In this document: positions 48,816 through 57,478 of the stretch, piece after piece
Position numbering within the stretch: position 1 is the stretch's first letter
Layout: the number at the start of each line of letters is the position of its first letter
Source: Chitinophaga sp. CB10
Lineage (GTDB): Bacteria > Bacteroidota > Bacteroidia > Chitinophagales > Chitinophagaceae
Reading direction: 5' to 3'
Assembly: GCA_001870995.2 (NCBI GenBank)
Contig: MLAV02000025.1
Location: forward strand, 6,640-70,639
Length of the DNA stretch: 64,000 nucleotides
The notes under the pieces: generated by a model
Databases searched by the model: none
What the model was told of the DNA's origin: nothing
Seen by the model: only the letters and a program-made list of their open reading frames with translations
Program-made: the position numbers and the translations under genes

Positions 48816-51065
48816 TTATCTCCCCCACACGCCCTCAAATTCATACCTCCCCGCCTTCACCTTCACCATCTCCTTCCCGGGCACATATACCCGCGCTTCA
48901 CAGCCCTGCGGCACCTGCACTTTCATCCTGATCTTTTCCCCGTGCAGCTCCCACTCGGACCTGATCTCCCCATAGGCAGACCTATACCCCGCTTTAGCCC
49001 AGGTAAGTCCGCCTCCGGGCTGCGGGCGAATTATCACTTCCCGGTAACCCGGACTACCAGGCTGAATCCCCCCGACCACCGTATATAACCAGTTGCCCAC
49101 CGCGCCATACGCATAGTGGTTATACGAAGTAGCCTGCACCGTACTATCCGGCAGTATGGCGTTCCATTTTTCCCAAATAGTAGTAGCGCCCATTTTCACC
49201 GGGTACAACCAGGAAGGATAGGTATCCTGCAGCAGCAGCGCATACGCCGTTTGTAGCTCGCCATGCTCGCTGAGCGCATGCAATAATCCCGGCGTACCGA
49301 GGAAGCCGGTTGCGAGGTGATTACCATTGGCTTTTACCAGCTCCGCCAAACGCCCTGCCGCCGGCCGTTTCAGGCTATCCGGCAGCATGCCCAGCTCCAG
49401 CGCCAGTACATAGGAGGTTTGCGTATCCGGCATGGTACGCCCTCCGGGGCGGAGGTAATGCACTGCGAAAGTATCTTTTACCTGTTGCAGCAGTTTCGTA
49501 TAGGCGGCAACGTCCGCCTGCTTACCCAGCAGCGTGGCGGCATTGACCAGCAGCTGCGTGCTGTATGCCCAGTAACATTGATCGATATACGGCAGCGAGG
49601 TGGAGTCGCCAGGAGCGAGCCAGTCCCCATACCCGTTGGCCGTCCACAACCCGTCCTTACTGGCGCTCACGATATAGTCCACCCAGGCTTTCATGCTGGG
49701 GTATTGCTTTTCCAGTACGCGCGCATCCCCATACACCTGGTACATTTCCCAGGGGATGATCGTGGCCGCATCGCTCCACCCCGCAATACCATTGCGCCGC
49801 GGCGGTTGCAGGTTGCGGTATATCCAGGGTATCAGCTGCGGCACGGACCCGTTATCCCGCTGATCGGCGGCCAGGTCCTGCAGCCATTTAAAATAAAAAT
49901 CCTTTACATCGAAGTTGAAGGCCGCCGTGCGGAAAAAGACCTGCGCATCGCCCGTCCAGCCAAGCCGCTCGCTGCGCTGCGGGCAATCCGTAGGAATATC
50001 CAGGAAGTTCCCTTTCAGGCTCCAGGTAATATTATGCTGTAATTGATTCAATAATGGGTTGGAGCAGCTGAAAGTACCCGCTGGCGGCATCTCCGTGTAC
50101 AGCGCCACCGCAGTCAGTTGCTCCGGCCTAACTGTTGCGCCGGTGATTTTTGCATAGCGGAAGCCATGCCAGGTGAAAATCGGTTCCAGGGTTTGCTCCC
50201 CATCTTTCAGTATATACGTATCCGTTGCTTTGGCTTCCCGGAGGTTGCCGGTATAAAAGTTCCCTTGCTTATCGAGTACTTCCGCATGCTGCACGGTAAC
50301 GGTATCCCCTTTGCGGCCTTTTACTTTCAGCGCTACCCAGCCCGCGAGGTTCTGCCCGAAGTCCGCCAGCTGGCTGCCATCCGGCGCAGTGAATACTTTC
50401 AGCGCCGGGAACTTTTCCTGCTTCCGGACGCCCTTGCCGATGGTGGGTACCAGCACCTCCTTACTATATTCCGCCAGCTTTACCGGGGCCCAGCCACCCG
50501 GCTGCAAATTGGCATCATACACTATGCCGCCATAAAGATCCGCCTGTAAAACAGGGCCGGTACCTGCTTCCCAGGAAGCGTCCGTAGGGATTTCCCGTAC
50601 GCTGCCGTCCCTGTACCGCAGTACAACCAGCGCAATGATCGCCGCATCGCTGCCATAATTATCGCGCTGCATCAGCCCCCCAAACGGGCCGCGGTACCAG
50701 CCTTCGCCAACGGCTACACGCAGCTCCGCGCTACCCTTGCGCAACAGCGGCAACAGGTCGTACTCCTGGTATTGCAGGCGCTTGTCATAACTCGTCCATC
50801 CCGGGGCAAAATAATCCTCCCCTATCTTCCGGTTATTCAACCAGGCTTCGTAAATGCCATGCGCGGTGATATACAGGGTAGCGGATGCCAGCGGCTTATC
50901 CACCGTAAAAACTTTCCGGTAATAGGGACTGGGCCTCGCCGCCGTATCTGCTCCATGAGCAAACATAATCCAGCTGCAACGGTTACTCCAATCCGGCGCC
51001 TGCGCAGCCGCCTGGCGGCAAACAAACAAACTGGCCAACAGTAGGATAATCCCGGGAATTTTCAT
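48816..51065 (-). CDS. Exported alpha-L-rhamnosidase-like GH78 enzyme, second copy
   Basis: 749 residues with a signal (MKIPGIILLLASLFVCRQAA). The domain order starts directly with the rhamnosidase N-domain (ATLYITAHGIYEAWLNNRKI, FAPGWTSYDKRLQYQEYDLL); the leading Ig-like domain of the other GH78 here is absent. The catalytic segment is DCPQRSERLGWTGDAQ starting near residue 360, and IWEKWNAI holds the second acid. It should remove terminal L-rhamnose from plant glycans. It stands alone, so it is not an obvious part of a utilisation locus. Confidence 0.92.
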   Translation of the reverse strand: MKIPGIILLLASLFVCRQAAAQAPDWSNRCSWIMFAHGADTAARPSPYYRKVFTVDKPLASATLYITAHGIYEAWLNNRKIGEDYFAPGWTSYDKRLQYQEYDLLPLLRKGSAELRVAVGEGWYRGPFGGLMQRDNYGSDAAIIALVVLRYRDGSVREIPTDASWEAGTGPVLQADLYGGIVYDANLQPGGWAPVKLAEYSKEVLVPTIGKGVRKQEKFPALKVFTAPDGSQLADFGQNLAGWVALKVKGRKGDTVTVQHAEVLDKQGNFYTGNLREAKATDTYILKDGEQTLEPIFTWHGFRYAKITGATVRPEQLTAVALYTEMPPAGTFSCSNPLLNQLQHNITWSLKGNFLDIPTDCPQRSERLGWTGDAQVFFRTAAFNFDVKDFYFKWLQDLAADQRDNGSVPQLIPWIYRNLQPPRRNGIAGWSDAATIIPWEMYQVYGDARVLEKQYPSMKAWVDYIVSASKDGLWTANGYGDWLAPGDSTSLPYIDQCYWAYSTQLLVNAATLLGKQADVAAYTKLLQQVKDTFAVHYLRPGGRTMPDTQTSYVLALELGMLPDSLKRPAAGRLAELVKANGNHLATGFLGTPGLLHALSEHGELQTAYALLLQDTYPSWLYPVKMGATTIWEKWNAILPDSTVQATSYNHYAYGAVGNWLYTVVGGIQPGSPGYREVIIRPQPGGGLTWAKAGYRSAYGEIRSEWELHGEKIRMKVQVPQGCEARVYVPGKEMVKVKAGRYEFEGVWGR

Positions 51066-51212
51066 AATGGTGTCATTGTGATATGGAAATCGTACTGCAT
51101 AATAAGTATTTCCTGCCTGCAGTTCCTGAATCAGATGTTAACGACTGAAAAAATTTTAAGAGCGAAGCCAATGCAGTGCCTAAGGTTAAATTTAAGTTAT
51201 AAACCGGTTACT

Positions 51213-52052
51213 ATGATAAATGGTCAGAAAGTGGTAGTGGTACTGCCTGCCTATAATGCGGATAAAACCCTGCAAATCACGTATGAAGAAATAGACCGAC
51301 AGATCGTGGATGACATCATCCTCGTGGACGATTGCAGCAAAGACAATACCGTGGCCGTTGCGCAGCATATCGGCATCCATTACATCATCCGTCATGAAAA
51401 AAATAAAGGATACGGCGGCAACCAGAAATCCTGCTACCGGAAAGCATTGGAGCTCGGGGCAGACATCGTGATCATGCTGCACCCGGATTACCAGTACACC
51501 CCGCAACTCCTCGGCGCCATGGCTTCCATCATCGGCAACAACGTATATCCGGTGGTGTTTGGCAGCCGCATCCTCGGTATGGGCGCGCTGAAAGGAGGCA
51601 TGCCTTTATATAAATATTTATTTAACAGGTTACTGACTATCACTCAAAACATACTGATGCGGCAGAAACTTTCTGAATACCATACCGGCTATCGCGCCTT
51701 CCACCGCAAAGTGCTGGAAAATATCCCGTTCGAAAAATGCTCGGACGATTTTGTATTCGATAACGAAATGGTCGCGCAGATCTTCTACGCCGGCTTTGAA
51801 ATCGGGGAAGTCACCTGCCCTACCCGCTACTTTAAAGAAGCGTCTTCTATCAACTTCCGCCGCAGCAGTATATACGGACTCGGTGTGCTCAAAGTAAGCT
51901 TCCAGTACTTCTTCCAGCGCCTCGGCCTCGGTAAATACCGCATTTTTGACGGCATCCGCCACAACGCCTTTGCCGGCCGCAAAGGCCCCGTAGACGTGCA
52001 AACGCTTCACGCAGAACATTTACGGCAACAGGAAAAACTGCAATCCCGGTAA
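51213..52052 (+). CDS. GT2 family glycosyltransferase
   Basis: 279 residues from ATG 51213 (MINGQKVVVVLPAYNADKTL); an in-frame ATG 135 bp upstream adds a region without conservation. GT-A fold motifs are clear: VDDCSKDNT for nucleotide binding, HEKNKGYGGNQKSCYRKALE, HPDYQYTP in the place of the DxD metal site, and HTGYRAFHRKVLENIPFE in the acceptor part. No membrane helices are obvious, in contrast to DPM synthases with C-terminal helices. It probably adds a sugar to a polyprenyl phosphate or cell-surface glycan. The GT-C gene at 47121 could use such a product, but they are not adjacent. Confidence 0.88.
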   Translation: MINGQKVVVVLPAYNADKTLQITYEEIDRQIVDDIILVDDCSKDNTVAVAQHIGIHYIIRHEKNKGYGGNQKSCYRKALELGADIVIMLHPDYQYTPQLLGAMASIIGNNVYPVVFGSRILGMGALKGGMPLYKYLFNRLLTITQNILMRQKLSEYHTGYRAFHRKVLENIPFEKCSDDFVFDNEMVAQIFYAGFEIGEVTCPTRYFKEASSINFRRSSIYGLGVLKVSFQYFFQRLGLGKYRIFDGIRHNAFAGRKGPVDVQTLHAEHLRQQEKLQSR

Positions 52053-52066
52053 TATCTCACCTGGAG

Positions 52067-52111
52067 CCAAATTCCAAAACACCAAATTCCAATACACCAA
52101 ATTCCACTACA
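52067..52111 (+). repeat. Three 15-bp tandem repeats
   Basis: CCAAATTCCAAAACA, CCAAATTCCAATACA and CCAAATTCCACTACA follow each other without gaps just after the GT2 gene. Confidence 0.85.
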
Positions 52112-52183
52112 CCACCAGGAAATTATTTCCCATATCCCCCCCATACCCCACGAAAACAATTTCATTTCCTTCCGCCAGAATTG

Positions 52184-52191
52184 TAATTTTG
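52184..52191 (+). promoter_or_regulatory. Bacteroidetes -7 box of the AAC(3)-I-like gene
   Basis: TAATTTTG fits TAnnTTTG and lies 49 bp before the start codon. A clear -33 TTTG is not seen at the expected distance. Confidence 0.5.
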
Positions 52192-52239
52192 CCGGCGACA
52201 AACAGGAATTATCTCTATTTAGCCAGAACGAAAATTACA

Positions 52240-52686
52240 ATGTCCGTATCAATTTCACGACTCACTGCGGCCGACCTGCCCGCGTTTATCTCCATCCTGC
52301 ATATCTATGAAGAAGTTTTTGAGATGGAAGCATTCAGTTTACCGGCTGAAAATTACCTGGTTCGACTACTGAGCAACAAAGATTTTATCGTAATGGCCGC
52401 CAAAGATGAAAACGGCAAAGTACTCGGCGGACTCACCGCGTATGTACTCCCCTCCTACTTTGAAGAAACCGCGGAAGTGTACCTGTACGACCTCGCCGTA
52501 GACCCTGCGGAACAGCGCCGCGGCCTCGGCAGCATGCTGCTCAATGGCCTGAAGGACTACTGCCGGCAGGAAAACATCGGCGAATTCTTTGTTCAGGCCA
52601 TGGAAGGCGACACAGAAGCCATGCGCTTTTACAACGCCACCGGCGGTAAGCCTATGCGCGTTATCCATTACGACTACCAAGTTTAG
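52240..52686 (+). CDS. GNAT acetyltransferase of the AAC(3)-I (aminoglycoside 3-N-acetyltransferase) type
   Basis: 148 residues from ATG 52240. The sequence follows AAC(3)-I enzymes closely in order and spacing: FIVMAAKDENGKVLGGLTAY, VLPSYFEETAEVYLYDLAVD, the acetyl-CoA loop EQRRGLGSMLL, and FFVQAMEGDTEAMRFYNATG then VIHYDYQV. Family members acetylate the 3-amino group of gentamicin and fortimicin, while chromosomal relatives may act on other amines. Codon use is that of its neighbours and no mobile element is adjacent, so it looks like a resident gene rather than a recent import. Its antibiotic range cannot be read from the sequence. Confidence 0.75.
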   Translation: MSVSISRLTAADLPAFISILHIYEEVFEMEAFSLPAENYLVRLLSNKDFIVMAAKDENGKVLGGLTAYVLPSYFEETAEVYLYDLAVDPAEQRRGLGSMLLNGLKDYCRQENIGEFFVQAMEGDTEAMRFYNATGGKPMRVIHYDYQV

Positions 52687-52790
52687 CTACCCTGCCAATA
52701 TCCGGCATACCGCCGGGATACTCCCTGCAAGGGCAGGCGGCGCCACCGCCTCCCGCCCTTATATCTTTCCCCATAATCCCCAAAATTTCC

Positions 52791-52819
52791 TACCTTCGAA
52801 AAAAAATACCAGTTAGTAT
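52791..52819 (+). promoter_or_regulatory. tetR promoter and operator copy 1
   Basis: TACCTTCG (52791-52798) is one base from TAnnTTTG. ATACCAGTTAGTAT (52806-52819) has inverted ATAC/GTAT arms and ends 3 bp before the tetR start. An identical 14-mer lies before the next gene. Confidence 0.7.
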
Positions 52820-52822
52820 CCA

Positions 52823-53410
52823 ATGGCCAAAAAATCGCAGGAAACACGGCTGACCATTCTCCAAAAAGCGCTGGAACTCATCTACGTGCAAGGCTTCCAG
52901 GCCACCAGCATCGACGATATCATCGCTACCACCCGCGTCACCAAAGGCGCCTTCTTCTACCATTTTAAAAACAAGGAGGAAATGGGGCTGGCCATGATCC
53001 GGGAAGTACTCTACCCCGGCATGCGCATGGCCATGGTAGAGCCCCTGCAACGAGGAGAAGACCCCGTTGCGGAAATCTACGCCATGATGAAAGCCCTGCT
53101 CCTCAGCCCCGTATTCCAGGTGAAATACGGTTGCCCCGCCGTCAACCTCATCGATGAACTGGCCCCGCTCAACGCCTCCTTCAGCGAAGCTTTGGGCCTG
53201 CTGGTCATACAATGGCGGGAAGCCATCGAACAATGCCTCCTCAAAGGCAAACAAAACGGCCATATCCGCAAGGATGTCAATTGCAGCCAGGCAGGACTGT
53301 TCATCGTCAGCGGCTACTCCGGCATCCGCAACATGGGCAAAATCCTCGGTAAATCCTGCTATACCCCCTACCTCAAATCCTTAAAAGCATACCTGTACAC
53401 GCTGCAATAA
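52823..53410 (+). CDS. TetR/AcrR-family transcriptional repressor
   Basis: 195 residues. The N-terminal domain (TILQKALELIYVQGFQATSI, DDIIATTRVTKGAFFYHFKN) is a typical TetR helix-turn-helix, and the rest is a helical ligand-binding domain with Cys-containing helices. The identical 14-bp operator just before its own start and before the following membrane gene implies autorepression and control of that neighbour. The inducer is unknown. Confidence 0.92.
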   Translation: MAKKSQETRLTILQKALELIYVQGFQATSIDDIIATTRVTKGAFFYHFKNKEEMGLAMIREVLYPGMRMAMVEPLQRGEDPVAEIYAMMKALLLSPVFQVKYGCPAVNLIDELAPLNASFSEALGLLVIQWREAIEQCLLKGKQNGHIRKDVNCSQAGLFIVSGYSGIRNMGKILGKSCYTPYLKSLKAYLYTLQ

Positions 53411-53420
53411 TTTTTTCATA

Positions 53421-53456
53421 AAAAACATACCAGTTAGTATGTTTTTATTATTTTTG
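53421..53456 (+). promoter_or_regulatory. Operator copy 2 and promoter of the membrane-protein gene
   Basis: AAAAACATAC-CAGTTA-GTATGTTTTT (53421-53446) is an inverted repeat of 10-bp arms containing the same 14-mer as at 52806. TATTTTTG (53449-53456) is a -7 box TAnnTTTG. The operator covers the -33 region, so TetR binding should block initiation. Confidence 0.8.
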
Positions 53457-53476
53457 AGGCCCATAACAACAAACCT

Positions 53477-53941
53477 ATGTATTCTTTTCTTTTGGCTCTG
53501 CATTCGCTGGTACGCTGGCTGGTAGTCATCACCCTGGCAGCCTCTGTCATCAACGCCTACCGCGGCTGGCTCGGCGCGCGCCCATTCGGCGCAGGCAGCA
53601 GGCGGCTGCGCATGGCAACCGTTACCATCGCGCATATACAGCTGATACTCGGCATTTGCCTATACATTATCAGCCCGGTAGTGAAGTACTTCCTGGAAAA
53701 TTTCGGGACAGCGGTAAAAATGCGGGAGATGCGGTTTTTCGGCATGGAACACAGTTCCATGATGCTGCTGAGCATCGTACTCCTCACCATCGGCTCGGCA
53801 AAAGCCAAACGGAAGTCCACCTCCAGGGAACAGTATAAAACCATCGCCATCTGGTACAGCATCGCGTTCGTTATCCTGTTCTTTTCCATCCCCTGGGGCT
53901 TTTCGCCGCTTACGCACCGGCCTTACTTCCGGGCGTTTTAA
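53477..53941 (+). CDS. Four-helix membrane protein under TetR control
   Basis: 154 residues with four hydrophobic segments (about 5-28, 45-68, 90-108, 122-142). His9 and Arg13 in LHSLVRW, His53 in VTIAHIQLILG and His91 in GMEHSSMM sit at membrane positions that could bind haem, as in small cytochrome-b-like proteins of Bacteroidetes. I cannot confirm haem binding. It is the likely regulatory target of the adjacent TetR. Its stop codon overlaps that of the convergent gene by 4 bp. Confidence 0.75.
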   Translation: MYSFLLALHSLVRWLVVITLAASVINAYRGWLGARPFGAGSRRLRMATVTIAHIQLILGICLYIISPVVKYFLENFGTAVKMREMRFFGMEHSSMMLLSIVLLTIGSAKAKRKSTSREQYKTIAIWYSIAFVILFFSIPWGFSPLTHRPYFRAF

Positions 53942-55041
53942 TTCGTAGTGATAAAGCGATTGAAAGTGCGCCAGTACTTGTCCTTATAAATGGCATAGCT
54001 CAGCTGCAAATCGTTGGTAAGAGCCAGGGGCGCATCTTTCAGGGCCTTCGCCGGCTTGCGGAATTCCTTGCAGGCATAAAAAATGGTACGGGTATTTTCC
54101 GCCGTCTGCCGGCCAATGTTGATGTAGCCCTCCTCCGGCTTCAGCGCGGCGCTGATGACTTCTTCAATTTCTTCCAGCTCCCGGTAGGTATCATTGTCCG
54201 GCATGCCGGTTTGCTCATTGCCTTTGAAGCGGATTTCAATCACCATCACCCAGGGGTGCGAGGCCTTGTATTCCCATTGCAGCACGTCCGTATTTACCAC
54301 GGCCAGCAGGCGGTTCCCGGAAGTCAATTCCGCTTCCAGCACGGAATAGTTATCCTGCGCCGTATCCCGGAACGCCTCTTCGCTCTTCTCAATGAATTCT
54401 TTTTCCCGCCAGAGTAAATAGTCTTTCAGCTTCGTGATGGGAATCAGGTCCGGCTGGCCGGCCGCGCGGCCCGTCACCGACAGGTTATCCACTGCGGTGG
54501 CAAAACGCAGCTCCCCCAAAAAGTTGTCGAGAAAAATATAGATACCGCTGAGGATATTGTCCCGCAGGGTTTCGTCGTAATCGTCGTACACGATGGTGAT
54601 GTCAATTTCGTCCGGGTACTCCGGATGTTCGTTCGGATAGAAGTGAATATTCTCCGGCTGGAAGCTCAGCTCTCCCATCTGTATTTTCGCGGAAGTGATG
54701 TCAGATGCCGGCTTCAGCGCCGTAAACCGCCAGTTGGGCAGCCGGGGCGCAGCCGCCACCAGCTCTTCCACGAAAGGAATGGTTTTGATATTGCCATCCG
54801 CCGTGACGATCAGTTCCGCCGTATCCTTATCCGCCATCCCGGCCAGGAAAAAGAAGCCTTCATTCACCCGCCTCAGTTCCGCCGTGAGCTGGTCAAAGAA
54901 ATCTTCTTCCAGGTCCTTCTTGCTTTTCAGGGCTTTAAAGAATTGCTTTTCGTGCTGCTGAAACCATTTCCAAAAATTATTGTAACCATCAGCCTGGTTG
55001 TCCGTCTTATCCTTTCCAAATAATTTACTAAGCAATCCCAT
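53938..55041 (-). CDS. Cytoplasmic protein with a C-terminal DUF695-like domain
   Basis: 367 residues, acidic and without a signal. Residues about 225-360 fit DUF695 (NRLLAVVNTDVLQWEYKASH, PWVMVIEIRFKG, LEEIEEVISAALK, TIFYACKEFRKPAKAL). The N-terminal part (IDITIVYDDYDETLRDNILS, FLDNFLGELRFATAVDNLSV) recurs in related Bacteroidetes proteins of unknown role. It may be involved in protein-protein contacts; no catalytic pattern was recognised. Monocistronic. Confidence 0.7.
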   Translation of the reverse strand: MGLLSKLFGKDKTDNQADGYNNFWKWFQQHEKQFFKALKSKKDLEEDFFDQLTAELRRVNEGFFFLAGMADKDTAELIVTADGNIKTIPFVEELVAAAPRLPNWRFTALKPASDITSAKIQMGELSFQPENIHFYPNEHPEYPDEIDITIVYDDYDETLRDNILSGIYIFLDNFLGELRFATAVDNLSVTGRAAGQPDLIPITKLKDYLLWREKEFIEKSEEAFRDTAQDNYSVLEAELTSGNRLLAVVNTDVLQWEYKASHPWVMVIEIRFKGNEQTGMPDNDTYRELEEIEEVISAALKPEEGYINIGRQTAENTRTIFYACKEFRKPAKALKDAPLALTNDLQLSYAIYKDKYWRTFNRFITTN

Positions 55042-55128
55042 TGTAACAATTTTTACGAAAATAAATAGTTTGGCGCTTATAGCAATAATCCCGGCAGCGC
55101 CTTATCTTGGCGTATTATTACTATTTTC

Positions 55129-56034
55129 ATGAAAGCAACCAAACGGTTAACATACCTGCTCGCCCTGCTGTTCGGCAGCACAACTGCATTTGCGCAAATC
55201 CCGCACCAGGAAATCATGCCCGGGGCCACGGCGCCGGAGCAAAAGATGGTACACACGCCGCACCTGGTCTATGAGCCATCAGCTAAAAACGACCAACACC
55301 GCCTGTTTATCATGATTCCCGGCACCAACGGCAAAGCCACTGATTTCCGGAAGTTCGACAGCGCCTTCGCTGCGATGGGTTACTACGTGATTACGCCTGA
55401 TTATATGAATACAGTGGTGACCACCGTTTGCTCTACCAGTGAGGACAGCGCCTGTTTCAACCACTTCCGGGAGGAGATTATGTTCGGAACGCCGGTGAGC
55501 GATAAGGTGGAGGTCGACTCCGCCAACGCGCTCGTACAGCGGATTTCCACCCTGCTGCGCTACCTGGCGGCCAGGCAACCTAAGAAATGGGGACAGTTTG
55601 TGACCAACGGAAAGCCGCGCTGGGAAAGGATTATCGCAGGCGGCCATAGCCAGGGCGCCGGTCATGCGGCGTATTTCGGCAAGCAATTCCCCATGGCGGG
55701 CGTGCTGCTGTTTTCGGGGCCGCAGGACTACCTGCAATATTTCCGCCAACCGGCCGGCTGGCAGCTGCAACCGGGGAAAACGCCCCTCACTCGTATCTAT
55801 GCTTTTCTACACCTGCGGGACCCGTTTAACTACCAGTACCAAATACAGGACGTAGCTGCGGTGAACGGGCAGCGACTAACGGATACGACTATGGTACAAC
55901 CTGGCAGCCGCGTGCGCAGCCGTAATCGTATATTCGTTACCGATATTGAGAAAAAGGATAAGCACGGCGCTACGCTGGGGGTGGAGTTCGTGGAAGTATG
56001 GAAGGTGATGATCCGCGGAGCGGCAGGGCGGTAG
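55129..56034 (+). CDS. Exported alpha/beta hydrolase
   Basis: 301 residues with a signal (MKATKRLTYLLALLFGSTTA). The nucleophile elbow is GGHSQGAGHA with Ser174, and an early strand-loop MIPGTNGKATDFR supplies the oxyanion region. Asp/His partners are likely near YAFLHLRDPFN and the C-terminus. The set of two extra Cys (Cys101, Cys109) may form a disulfide. Substrate is unknown; it could be an esterase acting on plant polymers. Converges on the GH28 gene with a hairpin over its stop. Confidence 0.82.
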   Translation: MKATKRLTYLLALLFGSTTAFAQIPHQEIMPGATAPEQKMVHTPHLVYEPSAKNDQHRLFIMIPGTNGKATDFRKFDSAFAAMGYYVITPDYMNTVVTTVCSTSEDSACFNHFREEIMFGTPVSDKVEVDSANALVQRISTLLRYLAARQPKKWGQFVTNGKPRWERIIAGGHSQGAGHAAYFGKQFPMAGVLLFSGPQDYLQYFRQPAGWQLQPGKTPLTRIYAFLHLRDPFNYQYQIQDVAAVNGQRLTDTTMVQPGSRVRSRNRIFVTDIEKKDKHGATLGVEFVEVWKVMIRGAAGR

Positions 56035-56042
56035 CCGCTCCG
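56016..56042. terminator. Hairpin between convergent hydrolase and GH28 genes
   Basis: CGGAGCGG / CCGCTCCG (56016-56023, 56035-56042) spans the stop codon of the hydrolase gene. There is no T tract, so its role in termination is tentative. Confidence 0.45.
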
Positions 56043-56048
56043 CCTGCC

Positions 56049-57431
56049 TTATTTACGCGTCACATCCTCCTCGCTGAAGCCCGCCAGGTACTGGTGCATA
56101 TGCGCAGTCGTATCTACCGTCCCCGTCCGGATGCCGGACAGCCGCACGTTTTGCACCGGCAACTCCTGCTGCCCTATTATGCGGGATACAAATTTCACCT
56201 CCCCGGTGCTGATATCTTTCAGGGACACATTGCTGATCTTCGTCAGCCTGCGCTCATACGTAGGCACCAGCGTACGCCACTGGTACAGCACATCCGTATC
56301 GATGCCCAGCACGCCCTGGTCAATTTTTCCCGAGCGCACCCGTTGCATGATGATGTTATTTACAAAACCGCCCATCCGTTCGTTGGTTTTGATATAGAGC
56401 AGGTGGTTCAGTTTTGCGCCGTCCAGCACGGTGCAATTGTCCACGAATACATTTTCAATGCCGCCGGACAGCTCACTGCCGATGGCCACCAACTGATGCC
56501 CGTTCTTCACCGTCAGGTTGCGGATCACGATGTTTTTGGAAGGTGTTTTCAGTCGCCACCCTTCCGGATTGCGGCCTGATTTGATAGCAATGGCATCGTC
56601 CCCCTGGTCAAACACACAGTCTTCAATCAGCACCTGCTGGCTCATTTCAGGGTCTACCCCGTCGTTATTATGGCCTTTGGCGTACACTTTCACCTTGCGC
56701 ACCACCACGTCTTTAGACAAGTAGAGGTGAATGGTCCAGAACGGACTATTCGTAATCTGGATCCCTTCCAGCAGCACATTCCGGCAGCGGTTAAACTGGA
56801 TAAACTGCGGCCGCAGGTGCGAGGAGTCGTCCACCATTTGCCGTTCCGTTACGGGCGTGCGGTTCCAGGCGAGGTTGTAGAGCCGCTTCAGGCTTTCCAT
56901 ATGCGGTTTGGGGCGGGTAAACCATTGCTGCCAGGTATCCATCTCGCTTTTGATCTCGCCTTCGCCGGTTACGGCTACATTTTTACATTCGTACGCGTAA
57001 ATCAGGGGCGAATAATTATAGCATTCCATCCCTTCCCAGCTGCTGTGAACGGCCGGCAGGTAATCCGCCGGATCGCCGGAGAACAGCAGGGTGGCGCCTT
57101 TTTCCAGGTGCAGGTTCACGTTGCTTTTCAGGTGGATTTTTTTGGTGCGCCATTCTCCCGCGGGTATTACGACCGTACCGCCGCCCGCAGCGCTGACCTG
57201 CTCAATCGCTTTTGCGATGGCGGCCGCGTTCTTTTCTTTGTCGCCCGCCACCGCACCCAGGCTGGCAATATTTACGGAAATCCCTTTGCTGAAATCGGGC
57301 ACTTTGATGGCCGGCATGGCAAAAGGGGCCTTCACGGCCAGTTCGCGAACGATTATCGTATCTTTTTCAACGCGGAAGGAAGCTGCCGCCAGTGCCAGGG
57401 CGAGCGCCGCTATCGGGAAAATTAGTTTCAT
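56049..57431 (-). CDS. Exported GH28-type polygalacturonase
   Basis: 460 residues with an export signal (MKLIFPIAALALALAAASFR). A right-handed beta-helix is evident from the repeats, and GH28 active-site motifs are present: NNDGVD with Asp257, DQGDDAIAIKSG with Asp278-Asp279, and GHQ with His312, then YIKTNE where the family has RIK. These residues hydrolyse galacturonan or rhamnogalacturonan chains. The third Asn/Thr of the canonical NTD is Asn here. Together with two GH78 rhamnosidases it points to pectin use, although the genes are dispersed. Confidence 0.9.
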   Translation of the reverse strand: MKLIFPIAALALALAAASFRVEKDTIIVRELAVKAPFAMPAIKVPDFSKGISVNIASLGAVAGDKEKNAAAIAKAIEQVSAAGGGTVVIPAGEWRTKKIHLKSNVNLHLEKGATLLFSGDPADYLPAVHSSWEGMECYNYSPLIYAYECKNVAVTGEGEIKSEMDTWQQWFTRPKPHMESLKRLYNLAWNRTPVTERQMVDDSSHLRPQFIQFNRCRNVLLEGIQITNSPFWTIHLYLSKDVVVRKVKVYAKGHNNDGVDPEMSQQVLIEDCVFDQGDDAIAIKSGRNPEGWRLKTPSKNIVIRNLTVKNGHQLVAIGSELSGGIENVFVDNCTVLDGAKLNHLLYIKTNERMGGFVNNIIMQRVRSGKIDQGVLGIDTDVLYQWRTLVPTYERRLTKISNVSLKDISTGEVKFVSRIIGQQELPVQNVRLSGIRTGTVDTTAHMHQYLAGFSEEDVTRK

Positions 57432-57478
57432 TTACCGTGGTTTTCGTGTGTACAATGCAGTTGTGGCACTAAACATAA

